From NCBI GenBank assembly GCA_013397455.1, contig VYZB01000290.1:254762-318761 (forward strand): DNA of 64,000 nucleotides. The letters run 5' to 3'. The translations under genes were made by a program, and so were the position numbers. Below, piece by piece: positions 26,533 through 41,413 of the stretch. The notes beneath the pieces are model-generated. The model searched no databases. It saw nothing but the letters and a program-made list of their open reading frames with translations, and was not told the DNA's origin. The first letter of the stretch is position 1. The number at the start of each line of letters is the position of its first letter. Source of the DNA: Crotophaga sulcirostris. Taxonomy: Eukaryota > Chordata > Aves > Cuculiformes > Crotophagidae.

Positions 26533-29500
26533 CTGAAAATGGAGAAAAAGTAAAGTATTCAGGAAAGCTGAAACTTCATTGACAACTTCTCTGAAATTTC
26601 TGTATATTTATATGTGCTTCAGATACATAAGTTAAAATATGTATGTGACAAAAGTATCCTTTTTATACTACATACTAGATAAACTTTTTTTCATTTGAAA
26701 AAACTCAGACTATGTCTATCTATATCATGGAAGTGCTTATGTAAGTACAAGTCAATAAACTAAAAAAATAACGTGTCCTACAGTACTAATAATGCAAGAC
26801 AAACCTAGCATTAAACTCCTCTAAGAGATAAAACAGTATTACTCTAAATGTTTTGCAGCATGGTCAATGGCAACAAAGAAAAACGCAGTGTCTTTTCCAA
26901 AGTCTAGTGGGAAACATGATGGATTTGCGGGATAGAACTCACCATTTCCTGAACCTCAATCCTATGCTTAAATCACAAAGGCTTTTTCTCAGTTATAAGA
27001 TTATCTTTCTGTTTTCTCCTATGCTTCTCATTTTACATGCCCAAGTCATGGAAAACACTTCTGAATTCTTCAGCTCCCCACATGCTCTGTAATATTAATT
27101 AAGTGGTAGGCCTTGATAAATCATCTGCCATCGGAAGATAAGGAAATATTTATCAAGTTATTAGTCAGACAGACAAAACTGGAAAAAGATAAATTTTGTG
27201 AAAAATATGGCATGCTAATTTATTAAACATAATCTGAGTGGATAAATATATAATCTGTAAGCAAAAATATATCTTAGGAAAAAGTAGTGAACATTTATGA
27301 TGTAGTAATGTATGAAAATCAGTTTTTCTGTTATAATTGATGGCAGATTCTTTATTCTTACTTCTTCAAGAGAATATGGTGCATGACTATATATGAAGCC
27401 AAGTAGCACAATAAACCATTAGAGTTAAAATGCAAGGCTATCACTGATTCACCAGACACAATATATTTGGTTTAGACTGTTAACTAGTTGAGTCAGTAAG
27501 TGCAACTGCTTGCCTAAACAATAGGCCATGTGACAATTTTTTTTCCAAAATATTATTTTCTTCATATTTCTCCCCTAGATGGAAGAAATTTGCTACGATG
27601 ATTCAAGTGTTTCCACTATTCTGTGCCTACTAATCAGTCTAATCTACATCAAAATATGCAGCAATTAACTCGAGTCCACCATTCACATTCCAATATGTGA
27701 ATTATATCAGAACTTATAGAAAAGGAATGCCATTTCATTTTCTCTTCCTTTCTCCATATATGCTGAAAAGGCATGTGTCACTTTCACATTTAAAGCAAAT
27801 ATTTACCTGTAAATCATGGATACAGTGATTTAGTTCAGCAGAAAACCTATGAAAATACACAGCGTATAAGAATTTAACTGCTGTCAAACACTATATCCAT
27901 ATTCACTAACTGCAACTACAATGCCTTATTCCTGAGTACTGTTGGAAAACACTTTGTAGTTGGGATTTCAGCTGCAGCTTATTATATCCCAGTGTCACTT
28001 CATTCAGATAAAATGTTGAACAATGTCTAGTCTGTCCTTCAGTCCCCAGGAAAATCTCAGCAGTTAAGGAAATGCATCTGGGAAGTACGTAGAAGGGACT
28101 TTTTCTTCTGGTTTGCAACTTTCCTCAGCAACATAGAAAGAAACACTCTGTTATTACAGAGAGAGTTTAACAAGTCACAAAGTGTGTTATTTATTAATAA
28201 CACACACCCTACACCCATCGTTCCTGTCATTTTCCAGTTTGGGGTATCATTCCATAGTGATATTTTTTCTACCACAGCAAATGGCTATGCAATGATTATG
28301 AAATATTAAACCTTAGACATTCTTCTCTGTGCGTAACACTACACAGCTGCTGTATTTCACAGAAATTTCACTAACTGGTGAGATGCATCCACTATAAATG
28401 GGTTTTTACCTTTAAATACAAAAGAATGATCTCTCTGATACATCTTTTTAAACATTTCACTCTTCTGCAAGGAAATGCTATACCAAACTTGATTCGGGGA
28501 AGGAGACAGTGAATTAAAACCTACTGAAACAGAAATCCTAAAATACTGATATTGAATGTGATGGAGCCAAGATTTCATTCCATTTATTTGCTTACATTCT
28601 ATGCTGTAGAAACAGAGTTATGAGTTTCATAAACAAAATTCACAAGAAAACTTCTATCCATAAAAAAAGAACTGGTTTTAACACAGTGTTGCAAATTGCT
28701 TCAGCTTTCACAATAAGATTAATTTGATTCTTTCAATGGTGGAAAAACATACATATCTAGATTTTTCCAAAGCACAATACAACAGAGGAAAAAAATAATT
28801 AAAGCATTACACTCACTAATTAGTGCAATTGCACCACTAAAGCTTCTGCTCAAAGACTCGTTTCAGTGGCAGCAGACAGCAAATGCCAGGAAAATCATAA
28901 GCTTAGTAAAGACTTGAGCAATTCTGGAACTAAAAGTTGCTTAGACTATATCAAGGCCTCAGTTCAACATGATACTTAGTCTGAAGAATAATTCCATTTT
29001 AGTCAATGCATCTATTGCTTGAATGCATATGCCTATGTATCCTGATCAAACTGTTTCACTTATTATTTTTTCAATAAATCATGAATGAAGAAGGCTTTTG
29101 GTTCCCATTGATTTCATTCTCTGAGTTGGATACCGTGTTCACAGTCAAATCAGCCAGCCAAGAAGAATGAGTAGCAGTAGGAGTACAGTATCATCATGAC
29201 AATCCAATAAACTTATATTGACCACACCAAAGTAAATACTTAAGTGCTTTGTGTTTTATGTATAAACGCACTTAGTTGTGAACTCTGGCCTTTCGCCCCT
29301 TTCATATTAACTCTCTGTTGAATGCAGCAGACATAAAATATGATTCTATTTCTACTGTCCCATGAAACTCCTGTAGACAGTCCCAGTACTACCGTGTTTT
29401 TCCATTTCTTCTCTTCCTGGCTCAGTTCATTCCCTTTGGTCTCTCCAAAAGTTTACTCTCACTAAATAGGCACTATGTAAAAAAAATCTTCCAGCACATA

Positions 29501-31239
29501 TATTTTATGTCCATAATAAAGAAAATTAAAAAATTACCTACTTATATCTTAAGAATTGTTAAGCAAACTACTGAACTATAAGCATAAAAAATGACATCCA
29601 AACTGACCATTTCTACAGACATCATTTTTTCCCCTAGAAAAAAAATCTTTTTTAAAAAAATAAGTCTATTTCTCAAAGTTCTCGTGTAGTTGAAGACTCA
29701 TTACTAAAGACATTTCTTGCAGCAGGAACATCTATAGTACAACAGATCTCTCAAAATGACGTTTAAGTATATCTGTATCACATATTCAATTAAATATTTC
29801 TAAATCTTTACTTAAAACTGCTTTCATGAAACCTTATAGACACATTTCTTTTCTCCTTTATTTAAGAACTTATCCTTAAAAATAATCTTTGGACTTGTAA
29901 CATTAAAGCAGATGTAATATAATGATACAGATATCTCTCTATGCATTTGCTTGCAGAGACAGATCTATGCACTGTAAGTATGTATTATCAAATATCCATA
30001 GACAAACATTTCTTTATTTCACATCAGTAAAGAGAACACACACTTCAACATTCTTTTCTGATATTACTGTTGATGGCCAAATCGCATATTTGCGTTACGT
30101 ACTTACTTACACCTGAACAAAAAGAGATCTGCATTAAGGTCTGAAAATTTATGCCTTGATCATGATGGAATCAGACAGATGGGAAACAAGATATTAAAAG
30201 CCACAAGGTGAGCAGACAAAGAAAAGAGACAGAATTTCAAAAGATTTTTTTCAAGATAGTACATCAAATATAATTTATTACAATGAGTTCACTGAGTCAA
30301 TCAATCATTCACACACAAGTTCAACAAGGGTATACAAATAACAAAAAACTACAGTCAACTGGAAAGAGGAGAAAAATAACATTTTAATTATATTCTTTAC
30401 TTTATTCTCCCTCCAATTTTGTGTCTGCTTTCCTGCCATATATCTCAAGAAAGCTTTGACTCTTAGCCAAGCTAAATTATTTTTTCTCATTTTTTGTTTA
30501 CTTTTTTTTTTAAGTAGGCATGTATCCTGTCTTTTAGGAACTTTGAGACACTTCCATTTTACAGCAGCATAGAAAACTTATTTTACATTATACTACTGAA
30601 CTAATATCCCAAATATTAATTTATAACTTTGTAGAAAAAGTCATCCTTGAAAATTTCAGTGCCTTCTGTTGTGCAAAGGTCAATCATCTTCCACTTACAT
30701 CTTTTCTGTACTTCTGGTGACATGGAAAAAAGATCTTTGCGTGAGAAAAATTTGAACCTAAGACCCCAATCCTCATATGGTATACACTAACAAAGCCCTT
30801 TTAAAATCACTGATCCTGTGTTGGTATTTACCTAATGACTGTTCTTACTGTTTTACATGTTTTCCCCTTTCAATGTTGCAATAAATATTTTGACACTAAT
30901 AAATCAAGATTCAAGTTTGATTCATTTTGCTTTTGCAGTTAATCCCTGTCGCCCTTCTCATTTCTGTACTTGTATTGAAGCTACTTCCACGGACATGTGC
31001 ATGGGGTGACCTTCAGCTCTTGCTTCTTGAGTGGTTTTCTTTTCATTTTAAAAAAAAATACCAAAACAAAAAAACTCTCTACCAAGAAAACCCCACTCTA
31101 CTCAGAAGAACACTCCACACTTGCAGTTGAAGTCTAAGTACATTTAGCCACAAGGTTTAATGACAATAGAAATACTAGTCTGCAATTACCTCACTGCTGC
31201 TATAGACAGTGCACGCATGCTTTACATCGCATCCTAAGC

Positions 31240-32280
31240 ATTGACCCAACTGCTTCAGACATGGAACAGCAGCATAATGAACAGTGCTGTTCTACCAGTT
31301 TTTAGGCAGACAAGTGTGTTTCAAATTCCTGCAAGACTGAACTTGGCAGCAGGAACCACAGCTTTGCACAAAGGCAAGAAAATCACCACAGTTCCAGGCT
31401 GCCCACTCCACAGGGGCCAGCAGGAAGCCACAACCTTTCCAGGAGCTGTCAATGAACATCATCTTATGTCTGGGCATGAAAGGGACTCTCACCCAGCCTG
31501 GCGTTGAGAGCTCTGCAGGAGCTAAAAAATCAGCTCATGAGTACCATACACCCACAGGCCAGGGAGACATCCCCATCTGCAAGTGCACAGCAAAGCCACT
31601 GTCCACAAAGGAGCAAGATTTTACAGATTCATGAGTGGTGTCCCTACATCCATGCAAGGCAGAAGATCTGACCTTCTCCCAAATTCACAACTGTCATGAT
31701 GTGAGCTCTCTCCACATAGTTTTTGCCTTCCTTTCAAGAGCCAGTAGTACTGCAGGTATTTTCAACCACTGCTTTGCATATCAGCAAATTCCATTAATCT
31801 TCAAAGAGGTCTGCAAAAGCTAACAAAAAAAGCAAGGCTACTATCACATAGGCCAAGACTTACTATTAAAGAGTCTACATCCCATGTAGAAAATGTCTTT
31901 GGTCACATTATAAATAGCGTGCTCTCTGTAAAAAGTGTATTCTTCCCAGTGACACGGATCTCTTCCAATGTGAACCTGCAGGAAGTCATCATGAGTTCAC
32001 CCTTCACAGAAGAAAACTCCTGGCATTGAAGCATCAGCAAATGGCACAAAGATAAAATCGAATCCTTAATGACAAATAACTACAGTTTTAGAACAGGTCT
32101 CATTTTTGGACCTGGTTTAGAGCCTTCCAGCCAGACATTGAAGCAGGTATCCAACATTGTGTCAGTAACTACATGCAGCTTGCGGGACTTGCTGATAGTA
32201 AAGTTAGCCACTTGATCAATTAGTCCTTATTAAGATGACAGCACACACAGCAAATCACACAGGCACAGAAAAGGTGAGCG
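31240..32280 (-). other. GC-richer unassigned patch, possibly a decayed retrocopy or LTR-type insertion
   Basis: This stretch is visibly richer in G and C than its surroundings, especially 31340-31600. Broken open frames are denser here than nearby, mainly on the minus strand. One minus-strand frame runs from 32065 to 31847 with a single stop at 31997-31999. Another, 31292-31492, gives 66 codons with an unusual number of Cys and Trp. I recognise no protein, no clear terminal repeats, no polyA tail and no target duplication. It could be an old processed pseudogene, a degraded LTR element or a conserved non-coding segment. No function is assigned. Confidence 0.3.
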
Positions 32281-35200
32281 AGGAGGTGCTTAATGAACTA
32301 GAAACAATAAAAAATATATGCAATAATAAAAAACAAAGATAACTTATTTGGAAACCCTAACTTGAACACAATTAGAGGGAAAGAAAGCTAACGAGTGTGA
32401 AACAGACTTTAAAGTACACAATTATGAAGATACTTTTTCAGGATGAAAACGATGGCTGAAAACAACTGCTTTATTTAAAAAAATAAAGTTTAGATTACAT
32501 GGAGAAACAAGCACCTTCAAAAACACAAGGCATTTGCGTAGTAGAGAACTGCTGAGTTCACTGAAATGGAACACAAAAATAATATCTAGAAATTATTTTT
32601 TAGTGAGCTATTTAAATCTCATAGAAGACCAGGCTATTTCTTGACTAGGATTAAATTAGTATTAACAATACCAAAGACTTCATGCAACTAACAGATGCAG
32701 GATTTGAAATTTCAAAAATATACACTACTTAGCATACAGTTTCAAGAGAAACTAAATGTCAAATGGTCTTACACCTCTATTTAGTCTCCACTTAAAAAAA
32801 AAAAAGGCAACAAAACAAAACAGAAAACCTGCACACATTCAGATGAATTTTATGTGAAGGATCAAAAACAAAAATCCTGACCACAGAATCTAGTAGACAG
32901 CACTGGCATGGAAGAGCAAAAACAAAAAAGAGATTTCTTTTAAATGAGCTCCAGTTGAAGAAAGCAACATTTTAAAATGAAGAATTAATTACACTTTCAT
33001 AATGGAAATTATATTTCATTATATACTAATAAGCTTTTTCTGAAAGTGTAAAAAACCCATACTATTACAACAACTAAAAGAATCCTGTTTCAGCTTCCGA
33101 ACACAGGAACGGCTCTAAGGAATCTACCGTTTTTTAAAAAAAACTATTAAAGAGAATATTCAGGTTAAAAAAAAAAAAACCTCCAAAATTAGCCTGTACA
33201 CTCTGTGCAAGATCCTGGTGTACTTATATGCAAGCCTTAATTATATGGTCCTATATTATTTTTCTACCAAACTTCTGACTCATTTAATTAGTAGATACTT
33301 ATTAAATATTTGCTTTTAACTTATTTGGGAATATACAACCCTAGGACTCCACCAAATCTCCTAGGAAGTCCCTACCAGCCTTTCTGCACAACATAAGTTG
33401 TACACATTGCACACTCTGCCACCCTGAGTTCTTTTCAAAAGACACTTCCCTGAAACAGGCGTGATTCATCTGCAAAATTTCAAGTTTCCACTCCAAAGAA
33501 CGAAGACACTGAGTTTCTCAGGAGGGGAAAAAAAAAAAAAAAAGCCCATCAACGTATTTTCCCATAACACGCTCCTGGAAAGAGATGAATCATTTTAACA
33601 GTAACTTTGAAAACAAATCACTTTCTGGTAATTCCATGACATGGAAAATTCAGCCAAAACAGTTAAAACTTTGGCAAAGTTATAAAAAATAAAACCAGAC
33701 TTTGTTATCTGACATATGAGACAGTCTTACCTATAAATGACAGTTCTGCAAGCATTTCCTCAAGTGTTCATCTTGTCTGAGGAATATATATGAATGAATA
33801 TATAGCTACTGAAATATTAAATGTATTGCACTGTGCATTTTCATACAGCTTAGTACTAAGTACAGGCAAAAATTAAGTTTCTTCTGCTACATTTTATACC
33901 GTTTTTTAATATTGTAACACATTTTCTTACACTATTCCTTAATTACAGCCCTTCCCACCAAGAACCTATGCATTTAACATGAATTACAACTTATCTGTTA
34001 TGTAACTCTATATAATGATGTCTGTTTGTATTTCATTGATTGTTCAGAAAATAGCGCAGATAAAGTTCTTACAGTGGCCTCTATTCATGCGAAGAACTGC
34101 AAGCATACTTGGAAAATGCAGAACAATTTGAGTTTTAAAACAGTGGCTAAATTTGATAGCTGAGAATAAATACAGCAAAACATACAAATAAAATCCAGAC
34201 AAACAGATTCTGCTCATATAAAAATTAATTACCTGTGAGGACAGGCATCAGAATAACTGTAGCAGTTTTTCTTTTATTTATAATAGGTGAGTATCCAGAG
34301 GCTTCAATTTGGATGCCACGTACACTTCATAAAGGATTCTATTATTTTATTTAATCAGTCATAAAGATGTTGTTTCTACGCAAAGCTGCCAACACCCAAA
34401 AGAAGCTTTTCATTTTTGATCTTATGATTAGAAACAGTACCATTTACAATGGAAATATGTATACATCGTTTACAGCACTTATCTTTTTGTCTCCACATTT
34501 ATTAATACTTGGACAGAATAAAGAAACTTAATTATGTTTGCTCCCAACAGTGTCATTTTCATCTTACATGTGGAGAAGAGTCCCTCCACAAAATTAATAC
34601 TAATTTCAACAGCTTATGCTGCAGCAGTGCAAGCAGGTAGATTTTTAGATTTTTTTTTATTCAATACATAGGGAGGCACGTATGGAAACAAGCCATGTCT
34701 ACTTGGTTGGGTGAAAAATGTGCAAACATTCCACCACTACTATCACAGTCAAATCTCCTCTGGTCCTAACAGTATTAGCATCTCAATGGAACAACACTGG
34801 CATTAGTTGTAATACTGAAAGATGTCTGGACATGGCCCATCAAGTACTTATGTACTAATGCACTACACGGATGACACAAGAAACAAACCGATGCAATTGA
34901 ATGAAATGTTTGAAATAGGATGTTTTACAATGCATGAGATCGTATTTCTGTGTATCGGTCGCATTAATGAATACCCACCATTTGGTCACCCACAATGCTT
35001 TTTTTTGAGCACTTTAATGATGTCCACAATGCAGATGTGTTCATCTACTGAGCTGTTAAACAGCATACAAATCAGAAAAATGTGGTCCAAAGTTCCACTT
35101 GATTTGAGAAATAAATGGATTAGTATTGAGTCTGGAATCAAAATACGTCAATTCTACCTGATAATGCATTTTGAATAGTGAAAACAGATTTGTAAATGAC

Positions 35201-38200
35201 TCTCTATGGAAAGAAGTTTTTCCTAATAGATCTACAGACATATTTAAATAGGACCCCAAAAAAAACCAAAATGTTATTATGACAGAGTAAGCCTGAATTA
35301 AGTTACAAAATAACTTCACATAATTTTTTAACAGAGAAATCTAGTAGTGCAAATATTTGTTCCAAAGTAGGTAAAGCTTTTTTACAAATATCTGTACTCT
35401 GACTTTTAGATAGAGTTCAATGGATACCTGTTTTTGAAATCCTAAAACCAATCTTAACACTGGTTTTTTTATAGCTTTCACTATAATATAACACATAACT
35501 ACGGAATTATGACCTCTGGTTTAATCAGAAGTCACTGCTCTAAAAAAATCACAATTTAATTGATGAGCCAGAAACAATATAGTACTGGATAACACAAACA
35601 TGGAGAAACAGAGTCATGGCACCAGAATTCCATCAGACCAAAAAGAAGTAACTAGTCCAAGTTCGCTTCAACATCATCCTTTACTTCACCTTTTTTATAC
35701 ATTATAATCTACAGAGAAATTCCAATCAGAGCTATGCGAGGCAAACAAACCATGCAGTGTTAAAACCTTAGCTAGGGTTCCATCAGCATACCCCAAAATG
35801 ACATACTTGTTAAGGTTTATTAAGTTTCCAGACGTTCAACAGCACAAAGAAATCAATTGTTTTGCTTACTTAAAATTTTCCATGGCATAAAACTGAAACC
35901 TCTTCCATCCAGTTACAGCCCTTTACCTTGCTATTTACATAAATAAATAGCACATAGGGTGTTGAAAGGCCCTATCCAAACTTGACCAATTTACAGAATG
36001 ACTTCTGAAGGCTTCCATGATCTTAAAGGTAGGGGTGAGCTTTTGGGGTACACTAAAAGTGCTTATTCTGCAGTAATAGTTTAAATTATTCAATAGCTGT
36101 TTAAATAATTCCTGTTTCTTCTGAATGACTCTGGTTATCCTTCTCCTAATAGTTAGTATAATCCTGAAGTATGATCTGTTGGTAAAAAACTAAAACAAAC
36201 ATCTTGATTACATTTCCAGAATTATACCCTTATTCAAAAGTCATCTAAATATTAAACTCATTAAAAGAAATTTCTTCTTCTGTCTTCAAACTCTTTCCCC
36301 TACCCACTCCAGTTAGCCATTTTTATTTTTTCTATGAATTAAAGGGACATATTTTTTTCTATCTCCTTCCTAGTCTTTCTCTAACTGATGACAGAGGTAG
36401 CTCAACACAGGAAAATGAGGCTGCAACACATTCATTTAGTTCCATTAGCACAAAAACAGCAGTACTAAAGGCAAAAAGGCACAGAATTCACTGTCAGATA
36501 GCAGCTAAACAAGAAAATCCTTTGTAATCTTGGTACGTATTCTGTTTACATAGTAAAGAAAGCCACTAAATAAATCAAAGATCCAGTTGGAGTATGATCT
36601 ACCGATGACTTTTAGCATAACCAATCATTAGAAATCACAACACACATTCTACACAGGCATATATTAAATTGAGTTACTGTCTTGTTAGTATGATCTTCTG
36701 GTCTATTCAGTAAAATTCTGGCTACTTAAAAACCCAAGGGATAAGTTCTGTTCTTAGTTATACTGATGTCCTCAATGGAAATCATCAAGAGCAGTAGCCG
36801 AGAGAAGTGTTTAATACACAGTATAAATTTAAAGAAATGTTCACATTAATTCAGATTCTCTTTCCATATCAAAACTATGCAGTAAAAAACACTATGTCTC
36901 CATACAATTCATACACAAGTTTTTATCATGACGGAGATTAAGAATACAATGTTTTGCAAAGATGATGCTTTATAAGCCTGTAAAAAAGTACTATTTATTT
37001 AAATTATACCCGAGACAAGACAACTAACTAGCCTCCAAATCACCAGCGGTAATGACCTCTAAAAAAGCAGATTTTTCTTCTGTATTCAGCCAACTGTTAA
37101 CTCTGTTACCAAGCAGAGAAGCAACAAGATACAGCCAAGATACCTGAACAGTATTTTAGTTCCAAAATTGCTATTTCTCACACAACTTACTGTTCAGGAA
37201 TTCTGTGATGCCATGTATATGCTAAAAGCAGTACGTAATTGTTACCAATTTCACCTATACTTGAGAATTTGTAAAAGACATGTCATGAAAGCCCTGAATA
37301 GGCAGCACTAAAAGCACCTTAAATATATAAGCCTTTAAACAAAATCCTCTTGGGGAAAGAGTGATGCAGAAACAAAACCAAATAGTTCCTAAAACTTACC
37401 ATTATCTAAATAAATTAACTGCCAAACTAAAGCACAAAGATGGAATAGAGAAAATAATTTCTACCAATTTGCTAGGTTTTGCTAGGGTCAGTTTAAAATT
37501 TTGAGATTAAGAGCTTGCTATGGCAAAAACAAACTAAAACATAGTAATCAGAAGCAGAGAAGCGTCTGATGAACAATCAGATAATACAAACAATACTAAC
37601 TACATTATCCTGCCTGTGGAATCTGGGAAAAAAATACACTGCAAAATTGCAGAAATGTTAAATGTAAAATACGTCTTGCAGATTTTCAATCCAAGAGAAA
37701 CCAACTTATTACAGTATTTGCTGGAGCCTGGTTGCAATTAAATACAGGAAGGATATTAAAACTTCCAAGAGATTTTTTTTTAAGCCACAACAGAAGAAAA
37801 GGCACAATTGCATAATTGGAACCAAATCCAAAACCCACTTCCTTCTTATTTACTAGCATCATCTAAAGGACACTATTTAGATGCTGACGCTGAAAGGTCT
37901 GGAGCTGACAACTGTAAATCATCTAAAAGTCAAAAATTTCAAAGGATTTGTATGACACGGGTTAAAAGTTTATAGATGAGAGATACAGAAAGTTAGTGCT
38001 CACTGCAAAGCCACATCCTAGCGGTCAGTCATATCTCTCTTGTCAATAAAATCCTAGAATCCTATTTTGTTGTGGGGAACGAAATCCTCTTTGGCAGTGA
38101 TAAGTTACTATAAAGCTATAGGCCAAAATATTTGATATACAGAATTTGAAAGAAAGATTTCCTTTTTAAAATATGCTAAAAATAACATTACTTTAGAGAA

Positions 38201-40413
38201 CAGGATTTTACTTATCATTTGGTTCTACACAGACCAGCTAAATACTAAATAAACTTGCCAGTCAGTGGGATATTTCTCTAAAAAGCTTCAGATCATTTTC
38301 ATTGGCAGTTGAATTCAGTTCAAGTTTTTTGTTGTTAGCATATTTGTGCAGGATATCAATATAAAAAGCATCTTCCTCCCCTCCCCCCCTAAAAAATCCC
38401 CTTGCATTTCTCTATGGTACACAGAAAAGTGATAGCATAGGCATAGATGGACATGGACATGCTAGGGGCTTTGCTATAAAATCAATCAAGCATTTTTTCA
38501 GGGATTCCAATTATTGAAGTACTTTAAACCCTGGGTTTTGGTTTTTTTTTGCTTTCTGACATTGTCAAAGCCATCAACACGGCTCAATGAAGATGTACGT
38601 ACAGACCAGCTTCACAATTCTCAGCTGAGATGAAGGGATGGACAAAAGGTGCAAGCATGCTGCTATATTAGCTCAGAGCATGAAATTCTGACAAAAGCCA
38701 AAAGTTTCATACAGGTCCCTGCTGTCATAACACTATTAACAAGAGGACAGTTCAGTAGCACCTTTATTTAACACAAATTAAAAATGATTCTTTCTTATTA
38801 AAAATTACTACACTCCAGTGAAACTTACACCAAAGGAAAAGCTATCATGATGCATCTGTTTGACCTCTAGATCCCACCATTAATCAACTGCAACAAGAAC
38901 CTAACAAAGTAAAAGTCTACAACTTTAGATTCCTTATTGTTTTGGCAGCATCCGTGAGAGACTTCAAAAGGCAGTTCTTTTTAAACATTCATCGCATGAG
39001 GAAGAACTAGCTTTAGATATCTCAGTTTGGTATGTAAAACTATAATCTCTTTGAAAGCACGGATCTTTCAAGAAGCTGATCATATCACAGTAATTATCTA
39101 ACTTTCCTTTAAAAAAAAAAATTACCACCAGAAGCGCTCCAAGAGCAATTTCTTTTTTTTACATTTTACATTTTTAGATTTATGCTACTCTTTCTTAGTA
39201 CACTCACCCTTAAAATCTTACAAGCATCCACAAGTTTTGCAAAACGAATGGATACAAACCATGAAAACTAGATACTCTCAGAGAGACTCAGCTGTCAGTT
39301 ATGTTTTTCTTTATTAATTTTAACACTTTTTTTAATGGGATTGATCACATGGGCTTATTTTTGGTACCCCAGCACCTCTTCCATAAATATTTTTTCCAAT
39401 TAGCACAGTCTTGGGCCAACACCCTAAAGTTAATTTGGACTGAAGTAACACTGTTACCTAAAACAAAACTGTTGTTTTCTGAATAACAGTTTATACGCAT
39501 ACTCTATTCCAATATTCAATTTAATTTATCCAACACTGAAGTGAGTAAAAACACTTATTTTGCAAAAAGAGTGTGCATATATGCAATTACTTCCTAATAA
39601 CTTTTAGATAACAAGCACAGGAGTTAACATTTAAAAAATCATTAAAATGTCCCTTCACCACTTCTACTTCTTCAGCTAAGCACACAGAAGTCAAACACCA
39701 CATACCATGCTTTATTCGCTAACATTTATCCAAGCCTTCATTCCATTTCTTGTATATGCCAGTGAGTGGCCTAAAGGATGATGATGTGGAACTTCAAACG
39801 GAAATTTTGCAATATGAGAACACTTTTGTGCATAACCAAAGTTATCCTAACCAAGGAAACAGATACTAAAGACAAATGAGGTGATAAAGCAAGTTGTAAT
39901 AAAAAAAAGTTACAGCAAAACCTAACTTCAAGCCTTCCTATTTTCAAATAATAATCAAAAAGACTCCATTAGTAAAGGAAAAAAACAATGGAACAAGGAT
40001 TCAAAAAATAACAGAATTATTCTGGCAGTTAATAGAAATTACTGGAAGTCCTTTTAACAGAATTAGAAATTAAAAGGATCAAGGAGAAGCTGCCATAATA
40101 TAAAACGCTATGATACCTTAAACAAAAAAAATACTTCCATATATATACAAAATATTTAATAGGAGTTTAACATATATTTAAAATATTTTTCTAAACTGCT
40201 TATTACATTTTTCAAATACAGACACAAGATTTACAAATATACATAAGTATGATGAAGAGTTCAGTCCTTACAAATATTTCTTAAACAAATGAAAAATTCT
40301 TTGTTGATTTAAGCAAGGGCTTCCTCTCCTTTCCAGATCTGATTTCAGTAGGTATTTAAACAAGAGCAGAACATATTAAAACAAGAGAAACCTCATTAAT
40401 CTCAATCATTATT

Positions 40414-40492
40414 ATCATACAATGATATAGGTGGGAAGGAAGCTTTGGAGATCACCTAGTCCAACCTCCTGCTCACACCAGGGCCAACTTAT
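40414..40492 (-). mobile_element. CR1 LINE, very short 3' terminal fragment
   Basis: On the minus strand this reads ...GAGGTTGGACTAGGTGATC TCCAAAG..., the standard CR1 3' end, followed by a degraded tail (atcatacaatgatat, from ATCATAGAATCATAG). Only about 80 bases remain, so it is a strongly 5'-truncated insertion. It has the same orientation as SUGCT. Confidence 0.85.
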
Positions 40493-41413
40493 TGCGCAAT
40501 GGGCACTCTATCATCTCTCAACTGTACTGACAGGTATAATGTAAAGAAAAATGTAACTGAATAAAGACAAAAGTAACAGAGCACTGTAGTAGCTTTGATT
40601 AGTACCACACACAGTATGGACATACTTTTTAAAACATACTAAAATTCCTACGCCCCTTACAACCAGTTGCTACCACCAGATATCTACATCAGCAAAACAA
40701 CATATCATTCGATCTTACGCAGCTCACACTAACATCACTTTCTTTTTGTGAATTATAAATCATTGCACCAATGGTGCTTAAATGTTCAAAGACAATTTAA
40801 AGTTCTCATTATTCATGGTATACAGTATACCCTTCATTATCAAAAGATCTTTGTCTTCACAGTTTTGATGAGATTTCTTTTTAATGTGCCTAGAAGAAAA
40901 TGATGTATCTTCAAGGTTACTTTATTCTTTATTTCCCAGAGTCAAAAGGCAGACCTCCTGGATTACATCACATTTACCCCTGAGTGATACTTGATTAGTC
41001 TGAGTGATTTTGCAGAAGTCATTTAGTCACTCCAGTAGTAATACTACCCAGCACCAAGGCATCCCTTCCAATGGTGGTTTCACCATACATGCTTGTCTGT
41101 CTCAAATTATCCACTACAACTGTTACTTACAGTCTCAGGAATATTATAAACTTTGATTAACCCACGTTTTCAAAGAACATGGAGGTCCTTTGTAAAAAGT
41201 GAAAACGACATGTAATGCAGTAGTAACTGTAAGCGTGTCATATAAAATGGTGGCTACCAGAGTGGTAGAATAAGGAAACTATCACTAAATGCCATTACTG
41301 GCATTATTATTGTCGTCATTAGTTGTTCTAACTAATTTGCAGTAACTTATGTCAAAATGGTATTCTTACATTCAAGCACCTATTAGTAAAAACAATTTTT
41401 TAAAAACTCCTAC

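Larger units (their letters stand above)
26533..41413 (-). other. SUGCT: Complete SUGCT intron, 14.9 kb
   Basis: Bounded by donor GTAGGA and acceptor CCATTTTCAG on the minus strand; it separates phase-0 codons (LSSQ | VACL). It contains a GC-richer unassigned patch at about 31240-32280, several A-runs (for example the run of 15 at 33529-33543) and a short CR1 3' tail at 40414-40492. I recognise nothing else; the 118-codon plus-strand frame at 34822-35178 has no recognisable domain. Confidence 0.85.

Noticed and set aside
34822..35178. 118-codon plus-strand frame
   Set aside because: No known domain, no codon bias, no splice context; treated as chance.
35199..35240. CR1-like phrase (GAAAGAAGTTTTTCCTAATA)
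   Set aside because: Only about 20 bases resemble CR1 and neither flank continues the match.
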